Assembly: GCF_014256275.1 (NCBI RefSeq)
Contig: NZ_JACCFE010000004.1
Location: 124,001-188,000, forward strand
Length of the DNA: 64,000 nucleotides
From: Rhodococcus sp. 4CII
GTDB lineage: Bacteria > Actinomycetota > Actinomycetes > Mycobacteriales > Mycobacteriaceae
Direction: 5' to 3'
Position numbers and translations under genes: made by a program. Shown here in pieces: positions 25,484-37,337 of the stretch. Below the pieces are notes generated by a model, which worked only from the letters and a program-made list of their open reading frames with translations, was not told the origin of the DNA and did not search any database. Within the stretch, counting starts at the first letter, position 1, and every line of letters begins with the position of its first letter.

Positions 25484-25567
25484 GTAACTTTTAAGATGCT
25501 CAACCGGCAGATGTACGGGCGAGCCAACTTCGACCTACTCCGCAAACGCGTCATACACACCGGATAG
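25484..25567 (+). pseudogene. ISL3-family transposase, C-terminal part
   Basis: Encodes FKMLNRQMYGRANFDLLRKR and stops at 25565-25567, the standard C-terminus of ISL3 transposases, in the same orientation as the N-terminal part at 20647-21165. The right terminal repeat begins 18 bases later. Together the two fragments show that the intervening 4.3 kb interrupted or replaced the middle of this element. Confidence 0.75.
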
Positions 25568-25585
25568 TCAAGCGCCCCATAGTAG

Positions 25586-25609
25586 TCACGAAAATTGCGC
25601 CAGATCCAG
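25586..25609. repeat. Right 24-bp terminal inverted repeat of the ISL3-family element
   Basis: Exact reverse complement of 20554-20577. It directly abuts the truncated UPF0182 gene on its right. Confidence 0.85.
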
Positions 25610-25716
25610 AACCCAATGTCCCTTGACAGGCGATCCGGTGGTCGGCCCGGAGGCGGGGGTGGGGTGTCCGAGGTGCGAGGGTCTGTTCCGCGTCCGGCAC
25701 CGGGATGGGGGAGAGG

Positions 25717-26024
25717 TCAGGGCTCGAGCGGGTCGTGCGCCCCGGCGGCGGGCACGAACAGCGGTCTCGATCGGTAGGCGGGCAGGAGGGCCGCGAACAA
25801 GGTCCCACCCACCAGAGCGTCACCGCCAGAAACAGCACGATTCGGGTGAGCAGCACCGTGCCCCAGACGGTGCGAAAACCTACCTCACCGAACCACAGCC
25901 AGTCCGTGTAGGCGTTGATCAGGGCCGGCGCGATGACCAGCAGGGCCACGAACGCCGCCACCGCGATGAGCAGGATTTTCGCACCCCGGGGCATCTGCAG
26001 ACTTTCCGCCGGTGGACTGCTCAT
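25717..26024 (-). pseudogene. UPF0182-family membrane protein, N-terminal fragment
   Basis: From ATG 26024 (or GTG 26075) the fragment encodes a hydrophilic leader, MPRGAKILLIAVAAFVALL (first membrane helix) and then NAYTDWLWFGEVGFRTVW, the hallmark of the large UPF0182 membrane proteins (about 900-1000 aa in full). A one-base frame change near 25820 leads into LFAALLPAYRSRPLFVPAAG and a stop at 25717. The remaining ~85% of the gene is absent; the ISL3 end begins about 110 bp further. Confidence 0.75.
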
Positions 26025-26186
26025 TTCGTCGGCGCTCCCAGGGGCGGGTTCGGCGTGCGTGGCAGCCCACTTCACCGACGCGCCGCCACGCAGACGAGTG
26101 ACCGTTTCGTCCCATTCTACGGATCCGATCCCCGCCCACCACGCGAATTCGGCGGCCGTCGGGACAGGTGGTCAGCCGCAAATTCC

Positions 26187-26215
26187 TTGCCCCGGATGGA
26201 ACATGCAAATAAAAT
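26187..26215 (+). promoter_or_regulatory. Leaderless promoter of the TetR/ABC operon
   Basis: TTGCCC (26187-26192), a 17-bp spacer and TAAAAT (26210-26215). The ATG of the regulator follows 7 bases later, so the transcript would begin at or next to the start codon, a common actinobacterial layout. There is no ribosome-binding site before this ATG, which agrees. Confidence 0.6.
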
Positions 26216-26222
26216 CCTGAGT

Positions 26223-26939
26223 ATGCGTTCAAACGAGCGCCCACTTCGACCGCTTGCCACCGCCCGCGACACCAGTGATCTGACGGCGGCGGCGCGGATC
26301 CGCGACGCGGCGATTCTTCGCTTCGGGCGGGACGGGTTCGGGGTCAGCCTCCGCACGGTGGCCGAGGATGCCCAGGTCAGCGGCGGGTTGATCCTGTATC
26401 ACTTCGGGACCAAGGCGGGGCTGCGCCGCGCGTGCGACGAGTGGGTGCTCGCGGAGATCCGGGAGTCCAAGCGCGCGGTGCTGGGCACCGGTGAGACCGG
26501 GCCGTGGCTGGCGCAGCTCGGGCAGACCGACCACTTCGCGCCGCTGGCGATGTATGTGGCCCGCACCTTGCAGGCCGGCGGGGAGGCCGCCGCGGCGTTT
26601 TTCGATCACCTGGTCGACGACGCGGCCGGCTACCTCGAAGAGGGCGTACGCAGCGGTGTGATCACCCCGTCCCGGGACCCGTACGCGCGGGCGAGGTTTC
26701 TCACCGGTATGAGCGTGGGAACGGTGCTGCTGGAGATGTCGCTGCGCCCGCAGATGCTGCGCGACGGCGACTTCACCGGCTTCTTCCAGGCCATCGCGGA
26801 CGCCACCACCGGGCCCGGCCTCGAGCTCTACACCCAAGGATTGCTCACCGATCGGCAGATGCTCGACGACTACCTGATGTATGTGACGGATCCGCCTGCC
26901 AGGACAGACGACGGCGATAGCGCCGCCGCCCAACCCTGA
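26223..26939 (+). CDS. TetR/AcrR-family transcriptional regulator, 238 aa
   Basis: N-terminal helix-turn-helix: ARIRDAAILRFGRDGFGVSL followed by VAEDAQVSGGLILYHFGTK (about residues 20-65). The C-terminal ligand domain has YVARTLQAGGEAAAAFFDHL, a form often found in regulators adjoining ABC exporter genes. ATG 26223 was chosen since the promoter -10 box lies 7 bases before it. It is followed 33 bp later by the ABC ATPase in the same direction, so it probably autoregulates the exporter operon. The ligand is unknown. Confidence 0.9.
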   Translation: MRSNERPLRPLATARDTSDLTAAARIRDAAILRFGRDGFGVSLRTVAEDAQVSGGLILYHFGTKAGLRRACDEWVLAEIRESKRAVLGTGETGPWLAQLGQTDHFAPLAMYVARTLQAGGEAAAAFFDHLVDDAAGYLEEGVRSGVITPSRDPYARARFLTGMSVGTVLLEMSLRPQMLRDGDFTGFFQAIADATTGPGLELYTQGLLTDRQMLDDYLMYVTDPPARTDDGDSAAAQP

Positions 26940-26972
26940 CAACAGCAGATCCTCCCCACATCAGGAACCTCC

Positions 26973-27883
<911 letters not shown>

Positions 27884-27887
<4 letters not shown>

Positions 27888-29240
27888 GGGCACAGCGCGC
27901 CACCCCGGCCCTGCTGCGGCTGAACCTGCGGCGGGACCGGATCAAGCTGCCCGCCTGGGTGCTCGGCATCGCGGTGATGACGATGTACTTCGGCAACGCG
28001 CTGAAGCTGGCGTACCCCACCGAGCAGGACATCGCCAACGTCGCGTCCTTCGCCAACAGTCCCGCCGCGATCATGATGTCCGGCCCCGGCTACGGCATGG
28101 ACAACCCCACCCTGGAGGCGTTCCTCGCCAATCAGTACGCCCTGTACCTGATGGTCGCCGCGGCATTGATGAACATCCTGCTGACCGTGCGCCACACCCG
28201 CCTCGAGGAGGAGGGCGGGCGCACCGAACTGATCCTCGCCGGGGTGGTCGGCCGAAACGCGCCGCTGACCGCGGCGATGCTCACCGCACTCGTCGCGAAC
28301 ACCGCCCTGGTCGTGGCCGGAACCCTGGCCCTGGCCGGCACCGGGTTCGACACCGCCGGCTCCCTGCTGCTCCTGACCGGGTTTGCCGCCCTCGGCCTGG
28401 TGTTCGCCGCGATCACGGCCCTGATGTGTCAGGTGACCGAACACGCGCGGGCCGCCACCGGGCTGGCCGCCGCGGTCCTCGGGGCCGCCTTCCTGATCCG
28501 CGGGATCGGGGACCTGACGGCCGAGCACGGCAGTGCCCTGTCCTGGCTGTCCCCGATCGCGTGGTCGCAGCAAACCCGGGTCTTCGTCGACCCCCGCTGG
28601 TGGCCACTGACCCTGTCGATCGGGTTCGCCGGTGCCGCGTTGGTCGGCGCCTACGTGCTCGTCGGCCGCCGGGACGTCGGCGCCGGCCTGGTGGCGCCGC
28701 GGCTCGGGGCTGCGGAAGCGTCTGCGGCACTGTCGCATCCGTTCACCATGGCGTTGCGGCTGCAGCGCGGCGCCATCATCGGCTGGGCGGTGGGACTGAG
28801 TGTGGCCGGGCTGTTCTACGGTGCGTTCACCGAATCGATCGCCGACGCGTTCGGGGACCTGCCCGACGACATTCTGGTGATCATGGGCGGCGCCACCGGC
28901 AACCTCGTCGACGGCTACCTCGGTCTGATGGGCTTCACGATGGCCTTCCTCGTCTCCTGCTTCGCGATCGTGTCCGTCCGCCGCCTGCACAGCGAGGAAC
29001 AGGCCGGGCGCGCCGACCCGGTGTTGGCCACGAAAACCAGCCGGGCAGGGTGGATGGGATCGGGTGTGGCCGGCCGCGGCCAGCTCGATCGTGCTGCTCG
29101 GCCTCTCCGGCGCCGCCACCGGTCTCGGCGCGGCGTTGGTGACCGGGGACCCCGGGTACGTCGTGACACTCAAGCTCGCCTACCTCGCGCACACCCCGGC
29201 GGTTCTGGTCGTGGCCGCGGTCGCCGCGCTGCTGTTCGGT
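27884..29240 (+). pseudogene. ABC exporter permease, frameshifted and cut at the C-terminus
   Basis: Multi-helix permease of the polyketide-antibiotic exporter type; LRRDRIKLPAWVLGIAVMT starts the first membrane helix and about ten further hydrophobic segments follow. Near 29075 the reading frame changes by one base (the continuation VLLGLSGAATGLGAALVTGD is in another frame), and near 29240 homology stops where the sequence joins a DUF4383 gene. Family members are about 520-540 aa; here about 450 are recognisable. A sequencing error could explain the frame change but not the junction. Confidence 0.75.
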
Positions 29241-29754
29241 CGGGGTGCTCGGGTTCATTCCCGGAGTGACCACCGACTACGACACGCTCACCTTCGCCGG
29301 TCATCATTCCGAGGCCGCGCTGCTGGGTATCTTCCAGGCGTCCATCCTGCACAACATTGTGCATCTGCTGTTCGGTGTCGGCGGGATCGTGCCGGCGCGC
29401 ACCGCCGCCGCCGCGAAAGGCTTCCTGATCGTCGGCGGCATCATCTATCTGGTGCCGTGGATCTACGGGCTGGTCATCGACCAGGACAGCAGCGCGAACT
29501 TCGTGCCGGTCAACACCGCGGACAACTGGCTGCACCTCGTCCTCGGTGCCGGGATGGTCGCCCTCGGGCTGTTGCTGCCGCGGCTGCGCACCACCGGGGC
29601 AACCACGGCGACCCCGCGACAAGGCTCCGCACCCGTTCACCGGCGATGTGGCGCAGTCGATCCTGCCGCCGGCATCGGTGACCGCGGGCGTTATCGGCGG
29701 CCGGGCCAGGAGGCGCGGTGGTCGAATCCGGTGGCCTTCTCGGCCTTCTCGTAG
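29241..29754 (+). pseudogene. DUF4383-family membrane protein lacking its N-terminus
   Basis: Starts abruptly with VLGFIPGVTTDYDTLTFAGH, continues HNIVHLLFGVGG and IYLVPWIYGLVIDQDSSANF, and ends the family homology at NTADNWLHLVLGAGMVALGL. Intact members have another membrane helix and about 30 residues before VLGFIPG. Four hydrophobic segments remain. The 5' edge is fused to the ABC permease, a clean deletion scar. The 3' end runs 64 bp into the convergent dnaJ gene, so the extreme C-terminus is probably not original. Confidence 0.75.
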
Positions 29755-30884
29755 GCGCGCAGCGCGTCGACGGCCTTCCGGTCCAGCCGGGTCGGGACCG
29801 TCACCTGCACGGTCACCCGCAGATCACCCGCGGGGCCGCTACGGTGCGGGACGCCGCGTCCACGCAGCCGGAAGGTGCGCCCCGACGGGGTGCCGGCGGG
29901 GATCTTCACACTGACCCGGCCGTCGAGGGCAGGCACCGAGACGGTGGTGCCGAGGGCGAGTTCGCCGAACCCCACCGGCACGGTCACGGTCAGATCGTCG
30001 CCGTCGCGACCGAAGACCGCATCCGGAACCACCGTGACGGCGACGTACAGATCTCCCGCGGGGGCGCCGCGCAGTCCGGGTTCGCCGTGGGCGGGCAACC
30101 GGATCCGCTCACCGTCGGTGACCCCCGGGGGGATACGCACGTTGATGGTGCGGGTGCGGTGCCCGACCCCGGTGCCCTGGCAGTCCGCGCACGGGTTGTC
30201 GACGATCACCCCGGTGCCGCGGCAGTCGTCACATGATTCGCTGAACCCGAATCCGCCCTGATTGCGGCTCAGGGTCCCGGACCCGCCGCACGAGGGGCAG
30301 CGCCGCGGATGGGTTCCGGGCCGGGTACCGCTGCCGTGGCAGGTGGTGCATACCGTGGGTCCGCGGACCTGCAGCGGCAGCACCACTCCGGTGACCGCCT
30401 GCCGGAACGGGAGCCGGGCCTGCACCTCGACGTCGCTGCCGCGGCGCCGGCGGGACGAGGCGGTGGTGGTGCGGGTGCCGGCGCGGCGGAACAGATCCCC
30501 GAACACGTCCCCGAACCCCGCCGTCTCGGTGAACGCGGATCCCCCGTTACCGAACAGGTCGGAGAAGTCGAACCCGCCCATCCCGCCGCCCGGCCGGGCG
30601 CCGGCGCCGGCTCGGGTTCCGGCCCGGCTAAAGGCGCCATCTCCGGATCGGTACAGCCGCCGGGTGCGGTCGTACTCGGTGCGGGTGGCCGGATCAGAGA
30701 GCACTGCATGCGCCTCGCTGACCGACTTGAACCGTTCCCCGGACGCCGCGTCGCCCGGGTTGGCGTCCGGGTGCAGTTGCCGGGCCAGTTTGCGGTAGGC
30801 GCGTTTGATCTCCTCCGCCGACGCCGTGGAGGGCACACCCAGGTCCGCGTAGAAGTCACGTTCGATCCACTCCTGCTGCGTCAC
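29691..30884 (-). CDS. dnaJ: DnaJ (Hsp40) co-chaperone, 397 aa
   Basis: Stimulates DnaK ATPase and delivers substrates. J-domain at residues 7-75 with HPD in ARQLHPDANPG, a Gly/Phe-rich stretch around 90-130, then four zinc-binding repeats CTTCHGSG, CPSCGGSG, CDDCRGTG and CADCQGTG (about 190-250), and the C-terminal substrate domains. GTG 30884 is chosen because GGAGGAG lies 7 bases upstream; the frame extends much further but is not coding-like there. Third gene of the dnaK-grpE-dnaJ operon, 112 bp after grpE. The last ~12 residues (after EKATGFDH) overlap the convergent DUF4383 remnant. Confidence 0.95.
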   Translation of the reverse strand: MTQQEWIERDFYADLGVPSTASAEEIKRAYRKLARQLHPDANPGDAASGERFKSVSEAHAVLSDPATRTEYDRTRRLYRSGDGAFSRAGTRAGAGARPGGGMGGFDFSDLFGNGGSAFTETAGFGDVFGDLFRRAGTRTTTASSRRRRGSDVEVQARLPFRQAVTGVVLPLQVRGPTVCTTCHGSGTRPGTHPRRCPSCGGSGTLSRNQGGFGFSESCDDCRGTGVIVDNPCADCQGTGVGHRTRTINVRIPPGVTDGERIRLPAHGEPGLRGAPAGDLYVAVTVVPDAVFGRDGDDLTVTVPVGFGELALGTTVSVPALDGRVSVKIPAGTPSGRTFRLRGRGVPHRSGPAGDLRVTVQVTVPTRLDRKAVDALRAYEKAEKATGFDHRASWPGRR

Positions 30885-30996
30885 AGCGAATCTCCTCCGT
30901 CCCTCGTCCGTGGGAATCACGGCCGTCCCGCCGACAGCCGCTTGGCCGCCGGGGATCGATGGCCGAGTCTGCACCGCACCCAAGCTGCGGGATACG

Positions 30997-31943
30997 TCAC
31001 CCGCAGCGGTAGGGATTCGGGTCCAAACCTTGGTTCTCGGGCCCGGCGCCGCGGTCCCAGGCCCCCGACCGGGCGTCAGGGTCCGCCGGTGGGTGCGGAT
31101 CGGCCGGTGGGACAGGGTCCGCTGCACCGGGGTTCGGTGAGGTGTTGGGTGCGTGGGCGTCGGGTGCGCCCGCCCCCGGCGCCTGCTCGGACCCGGGCGG
31201 GTCGCCGGCGTCATCGGTCTTCTCGTACCGGTCGCGATCGATCACGGTGACCAACGCGGTGCGCAGCACCTTGTTCACGCCGACGGTGTAGCCGCGGCGG
31301 AGCACGGTGTCCACCACCAGGTCGGTGCCGTGGCCTTCGTGGCTGGCGGCCTCGTGCAGGGTGGGATCGAACTGGTCGCCACCTTCCCCGAACGCCGCGA
31401 CGCCCATCCGGGCCAGGATGGTCCGGATCTTCCGATACAGACTGTGCAGCGGCTCACGGGCGGTGTCGCCGTGCTCACGCGCCCAGTCCAGATCGTCGAG
31501 GACCCCGAGGAACTGGGCGGCGACCGTCGCTTTCGCGTTCTCCGTCGCCGCCGCCCGATCCCGCTTGACCCGGCGCCGGTAGTTGGCGTACTCGGCCTGT
31601 AGACGCTGCAGATCGGCCGTCAGCTCCGCCACCTTCTCAGTCAGCTCCGCCGCCCGGCCGGCATCGACCTGCCGGGACTCCGGGCGTGCGCCACCCGGCC
31701 CGCGAACCGGGGGTGGGGCGCCCATCTTCTCGCCCGGCGGCGCCTTCCCGCTGGTCGTCGTGATCGGGTGCCCGCCCTGGCCGCTGTGCGAGGAGCGGGT
31801 AGGACCCGTGTCCTCGCGGACCTGCCCGGTGACCGGGTCGATGCGACGGCGGTCGGTGATCGCGATCGGTTCGCGGGGCGGCTGCCGCCCGTTGCCCCTG
31901 CGACCGGATGTTTCGGAACGTTGCTGCTCGTCGTGGGGGGTGT

Positions 31944-31947
<4 letters not shown>
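30997..31947 (-). CDS. grpE: GrpE nucleotide exchange factor with long disordered ends, 316 aa
   Basis: Releases ADP from DnaK. The family core is in the middle: a coiled coil ELTEKVAELTADLQRLQAEY (about 100-120), the NYRRRVKRDRA segment, then FDPTLHEAASHEG in the beta domain. Both ends are unusually extended: about 95 residues of charged, Pro/Gly-rich sequence before the coil and about 70 Pro/Ala/Asp-rich residues after the core, against ~180-220 aa in total for most actinobacterial GrpE. It overlaps the dnaK stop by ATGA (31944-31947). Confidence 0.92.
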
Positions 31948-33827
<1,880 letters not shown>

Positions 33828-34150
33828 GACCTTCCCTCCACACCCCGGGCACACCCTCGGCGCACCCGCCGAAACCCTTCATTGACAGTTCAATTTTCTC
33901 TCCGTACAACAACCACCGTCAAGAAAATATGCCGCAAACACAGGAAGTTTTCTCAAGTGCTCTGTTCCCGGGCGCTGGGCAGGTCGCCGAGTGCCACATC
34001 GCGTGGTCGAGTCGGTCACGTCCGTAGGGCCCGCACCCATCGATGTCGGACGCCGGAACGGCGACCACGGTGTGGCGACAGCGAGATTATCTGATCACAT
34101 GTGTCGGCGGCCACGGCATCAGAGCGGCGCGAAAGCGCGGCACAATATCG
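33828..34150. other. dnaK upstream region, no gene
   Basis: Noticeably AT-rich next to dnaK. On the minus strand TTGACG (33918-33923) and TTGAGA-like words occur, but no -10 box at proper distance is convincing. The dnaK promoter must be here. Confidence 0.3.
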
Positions 34151-34174
34151 TCTTTCACGCTCACGGGTGAAAGA
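34151..34174. promoter_or_regulatory. 8-bp-armed dyad before the hydrolase gene
   Basis: TCTTTCAC (34151-34158) and GTGAAAGA (34167-34174) form a perfect inverted repeat with an 8-base spacer, 55 bp before the hydrolase start. TATACG at 34195-34200 could be the -10 box. Probably an operator; no regulator gene is adjacent. Confidence 0.4.
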
Positions 34175-34229
34175 TTTCGGTGCCTGTTGTTGTTATACGA
34201 GTGAAGCGGCGTTTACTTGATGAGAGGAG

Positions 34230-35495
34230 ATGACCCGCGAGGTGACGCGGACGCAACTTCCGCTGCAGCGGCGGGATGACGATCTGGGCCGGGCACTGGC
34301 GACCGCGCTGCCCGAGAGGGTGCGCGACGGGGTGCTGGCGCACCGGCCGGTGAGCGTGGTGTTCGACCTCGTCGGCCTCGGCCGGTGGGTTGTGCGCACC
34401 CGGTTCGGCACGGTCAGCGTGGACACCCGTATCCCGGCGCGGCCGACGGCCACGATCACCGCCGACCCGGCGGCGGTGGTGCCGCTGCTGGCCGGACAGT
34501 ACAGCCTGGTGGAGGCGTTCCTGACCGGGGGGCTGCGGGTGCGGGGCAGCATGGCCGCGGTGCTCGCCCTCGGCGGCATCCTGTCCCCGGCGGCGGACCT
34601 GCCGGTCCGGGCCCGGGTCCGGGAGGCCGCCGTCTTCGGGGTGCGCACCGCCTACCTCGATGCCGGTGCCCCGGGCGGGTCGTCGGTGGTGCTGTTGCAC
34701 GGTCTCGGTGCCACCAGCGCTTCGATGCTGCCGGTGCTGGCCGACCTGGTCGCCGAGCATCGGGTACTCGCCCCGGACCTGCCCGGATTCGGCTCGTCGG
34801 CGGCACCGAACTGGGACTACGACCCCGTACAGTTGCAGCGCTGGTTGCGCGCCTTCCTCGATACCGTCGCCGCACCCGCGAGTGCGGTGATCGGGCACTC
34901 GCTCGGCGGTCGGGTCGCCCTCGAACTCGCCCTGCGCGAGCCCGAGACGGTCCGGGCCCTCGTGCTGCTGTGCCCGGCGCTGGCCGCCGGGCGGCGACGC
35001 CCACTTACCGCGCTGGCCCGCCGGATCCCCGCCGATCTCGCCCGGCTGCCCCTCGCCGTTCCGCAGCGGCTGCTCCGCGACGGCACCCGCGGCGCCTACC
35101 GGACCTTGTTCGCCGACCCGGACCGGGTGGCCCGGCACTGGTTCGACGCCGCCGCCGACGAATGGGAGATCACCCTGCGCGACCCCGCCCACCGGCGGGC
35201 GCTGTGGTCGGCCACGCTCGGTCTGTACCTGGACGAACCGTTCGGCGACCGGGGGGTGTGGAGCCGCCTGCCGCAGTTGGCGGTGCCCACCCTGTGCGTG
35301 TGGGGCGCCGACGACCCCCTGGTCCCGGCACGCTTCGCCGACCACCTCACCGTCACCGCACCGCAGGTGCGGTCGGTGATCTTGCCGGACTGCGGGCACC
35401 TCCCGCAGTTCGAATGGCCCGAGGCCACCGGTGCCCTGATCGACGACTTCCTCACTCGCACCGCCTGTTACCCCCGCACCGCCGCGACCGGCTGA
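34230..35495 (+). CDS. SCP2-like domain fused to an alpha/beta hydrolase, 421 aa
   Basis: Residues about 25-110 look like an SCP2/sterol-carrier-type lipid-binding module (VVFDLVGLGRWVVRTRFG and PAAVVPLLAGQYSLVEAFLT). From about 130 an alpha/beta hydrolase follows: oxyanion loop VLLHGLGATSAS, nucleophile in GHSLGGRVALEL, acid in WGADDPLVPARF, and His in DCGHLPQFEW. The combination suggests hydrolysis of a membrane lipid, polyhydroxyalkanoate or other hydrophobic ester. GAGAGGAG lies directly against ATG 34230; GTG 34242 would give a better spacing, so the first four residues are doubtful. Confidence 0.85.
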   Translation: MTREVTRTQLPLQRRDDDLGRALATALPERVRDGVLAHRPVSVVFDLVGLGRWVVRTRFGTVSVDTRIPARPTATITADPAAVVPLLAGQYSLVEAFLTGGLRVRGSMAAVLALGGILSPAADLPVRARVREAAVFGVRTAYLDAGAPGGSSVVLLHGLGATSASMLPVLADLVAEHRVLAPDLPGFGSSAAPNWDYDPVQLQRWLRAFLDTVAAPASAVIGHSLGGRVALELALREPETVRALVLLCPALAAGRRRPLTALARRIPADLARLPLAVPQRLLRDGTRGAYRTLFADPDRVARHWFDAAADEWEITLRDPAHRRALWSATLGLYLDEPFGDRGVWSRLPQLAVPTLCVWGADDPLVPARFADHLTVTAPQVRSVILPDCGHLPQFEWPEATGALIDDFLTRTACYPRTAATG

Positions 35496-35631
35496 CACGG
35501 TGTGCAACCGCCGAAGCGGAGACGTGTGGTCGAGATTTCCTCCTCGATTCGCGGTAGATCTGTGGCATAATGGAACCGCCCTGGCAGGCTCGGGCGGTCG
35601 GCGCCCGCACATGTGGTCGGGGGTGGTGGCG

Positions 35632-35826
35632 ATGACGGACGAAACCCTGGTGGCACTGAAGAACTACGAATACCTGATCCTCGAGCACGGCTGCGAGAAC
35701 GTCAGCCTGGTCTGGCACACCGATTCGGTGGTGTTCGGCGACGACGGGTGGGCGGACATCGACATGCTCGCCCAGCCGGGGTTCACCCCGGCCACCGAAT
35801 GCTTCGCCCGCCGCGACGCGGACTGA
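35632..35826 (+). CDS. Small acidic hypothetical protein, 64 aa
   Basis: MTDETLVALKNYEYLILEHG, then strongly acidic WADIDMLAQPGF and a short tail. No membrane segment, no recognised family. Coding bias is good and GGGGGTGG stands 6 bases before ATG. A CATAAT-type -10 box occurs about 60 bp upstream (near 35568). The frame is open further upstream, so a start at ATG 35611 is possible. It lies between the hydrolase and the second IS3 copy. Confidence 0.6.
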   Translation: MTDETLVALKNYEYLILEHGCENVSLVWHTDSVVFGDDGWADIDMLAQPGFTPATECFARRDAD

Positions 35827-35942
35827 TCGTCCGGCGAGCGTGGCACCGGTCGAGACACGGGTGGAGTGCCGCGGGTGGGTGGGGGTTGCCCCCTGAGTGA
35901 GGACATCGTGAACACTGGGACGTGAGGGTCCCAGAGGAAGAG

Positions 35943-36281
35943 ATGTCACTGATGGCGATGAAGGAGTACTCGGCGGAGTTCAAGGCCGATGCCGTCGCGC
36001 TGTATCTGTCCGATCCGAGCCACACCTTCGAGGGCATCGGCAACGACCGGGGAGTCAGCCGCGAGACTCTGCGCAATTGGGTCCGGGCCGAGCGCAAACG
36101 CACCGGTACGTCCACTGCCGAGCTCCGGGCCAGTGGGGCTTCGCGGGCAGGCGAGGTATCGTCCGAGTCCGTGTTGGAGGACGAGAACAGGCAGCTCAAG
36201 GCCCAGATCCGGAAGCTCGAGACCGAGCGGGAGATTCTGCGCAGGGCCGCGAAGTATTTCGCGGGCGAGACGAATTGGTGA
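35943..36281 (+). CDS. IS3 OrfA, 112 aa
   Basis: Helix-turn-helix with leucine zipper: YSAEFKADAVALYLSDPS, VSRETLRNWVRAE, and ENRQLKAQIRKLETERE, ending in AAKYFAGETNW. GAGGAAGAG precedes ATG. This is the normal-length form, lacking the 38-residue insertion of copy 1. Its stop overlaps the orfB GTG start (GTGA, 36278-36281). Confidence 0.92.
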   Translation: MSLMAMKEYSAEFKADAVALYLSDPSHTFEGIGNDRGVSRETLRNWVRAERKRTGTSTAELRASGASRAGEVSSESVLEDENRQLKAQIRKLETEREILRRAAKYFAGETNW

Positions 36282-36873
36282 GCCGCTTTCAGTTCATTGA
36301 CGACCACTGCGACACCGTTCCGGTGAAGTGGCTGTGCCAGATCCTCGAGGTGTCCCGGTCCGGCTTCTACCGGTGGCGGGCCTGCGCGTCGGCCCGCGCC
36401 GCCCGGGCCCGGGCCGACGAGGAGCTGGTCGCGCGGATCCGCGCCATCCATGCCGACTCTGACGGCACCTACGGTGTCCCGCGGGTGACTGCGGAGCTGC
36501 GCGCGGACGGGGTAGTTGTCAACCACAAGCGGGTGGAACGGGTGATGCGTGAGAACGGGATCGTCGGGGTGCACTTGCGCAAGACGGTCCGCACCACGGT
36601 GCCCGAGCCGTCCGCGACCCCGGTTCCGGACCTGATCCGGCGGGATTTCACCTCGAGTGAGCCGAACACCAAGTACGTCGGCGACATTACCTACCTGCCG
36701 GTGGGTGAAGGTGACTTCCTTTATCTGGCAACGGTCTTGGATCTCTATTCGAAACGGTTGGCGGGTTGGTCGATCGCCCCACATATGCGCACCGGGTTTG
36801 TGACCGATGCGTTGCGGGCGGCGGCCGCCGCACGCGGTGCCGCCGGCCTCGACGGCGCAATCTTCCACTCCGA

Positions 36874-37311
36874 TTAAGCCGAGGTTTTCGTTAAGCCGAG
36901 GAATTCAGGGTTGGGTCTGGTCAGCTGCATATTTCGGTCGGATTTCTCGGCTTAACGTTTCAGGTTCATCGCAGGCTGTAGAGGGCTCGCAGTGTGTCTT
37001 CGGCGAGGTGGTGTTCGGCGAGGCGCCGGGCTGAGGAGGCGGCGTTGACGGCAGCGCGCATCATATCGATGGAGGCGATTACGTAGAAGGTGTTGGTGGT
37101 CGACACCTTTCGTGGGCGAGGTGTCGCAAGTCGGCAATAACGACCGCACCGATCTGGTGATTGTCGTATCCATCGCAGTCTCCTTCCATTGCGACAGTGG
37201 ACACGACAAACGTAAGCCAGACAATCAATCGTTAAGCCGAAGAAGTCCACAGAATATCTAAGCGGGCACACGAACTCGCGCTTTCTCGGCGTAACGAAAA
37301 CCTCGGCTTAA
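36874..37311. mobile_element. 438-bp palindrome-ended element of unknown family, copy 2
   Basis: Same sequence as 22914-23351 apart from one base at 37291 (G instead of T, which breaks one TTAA word near the right end). Left flank CTCCGA belongs to the transposase gene; the right flank TCGCTG is the reverse complement of CAGCGA, which follows the mini-palindrome. Its internal frames run on the minus strand, against the host gene. Confidence 0.85.
36952..37173 (-). CDS. Possible 73-aa protein of the nested element (copy 2)
   Basis: Identical to the frame at 22992-23213: AAGGAGA ribosome site, MDTTITRSVRSLL start, and the same competing second frame (STTNTFYVIASIDMMRAA) ending at 36966. Conservation of one more identical copy does not prove translation, because the whole element is identical. 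Confidence 0.35.
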   Translation of the reverse strand: MDTTITRSVRSLLPTCDTSPTKGVDHQHLLRNRLHRYDARCRQRRLLSPAPRRTPPRRRHTASPLQPAMNLKR

Positions 37312-37317
37312 TCGCTG

Positions 37318-37337
37318 TTAAGCCGAATTCCGCTTAA
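37318..37337. repeat. 20-bp mini-palindrome beside the nested element (copy 2)
   Basis: TTAAGCCGAATTCCGCTTAA, flanked by CGCTG on the left and CAGCG on the right, so a longer 15-bp-armed hairpin results. Relative to the host gene it is reversed compared with copy 1. Confidence 0.8.

Noticed and set aside
33828..33960. HspR box (HAIR) for dnaK
   Set aside because: Only unpaired CTTGAG/CTCAAG half sites with wrong spacing; no CTTGAGT-N7-ACTCAAG element.
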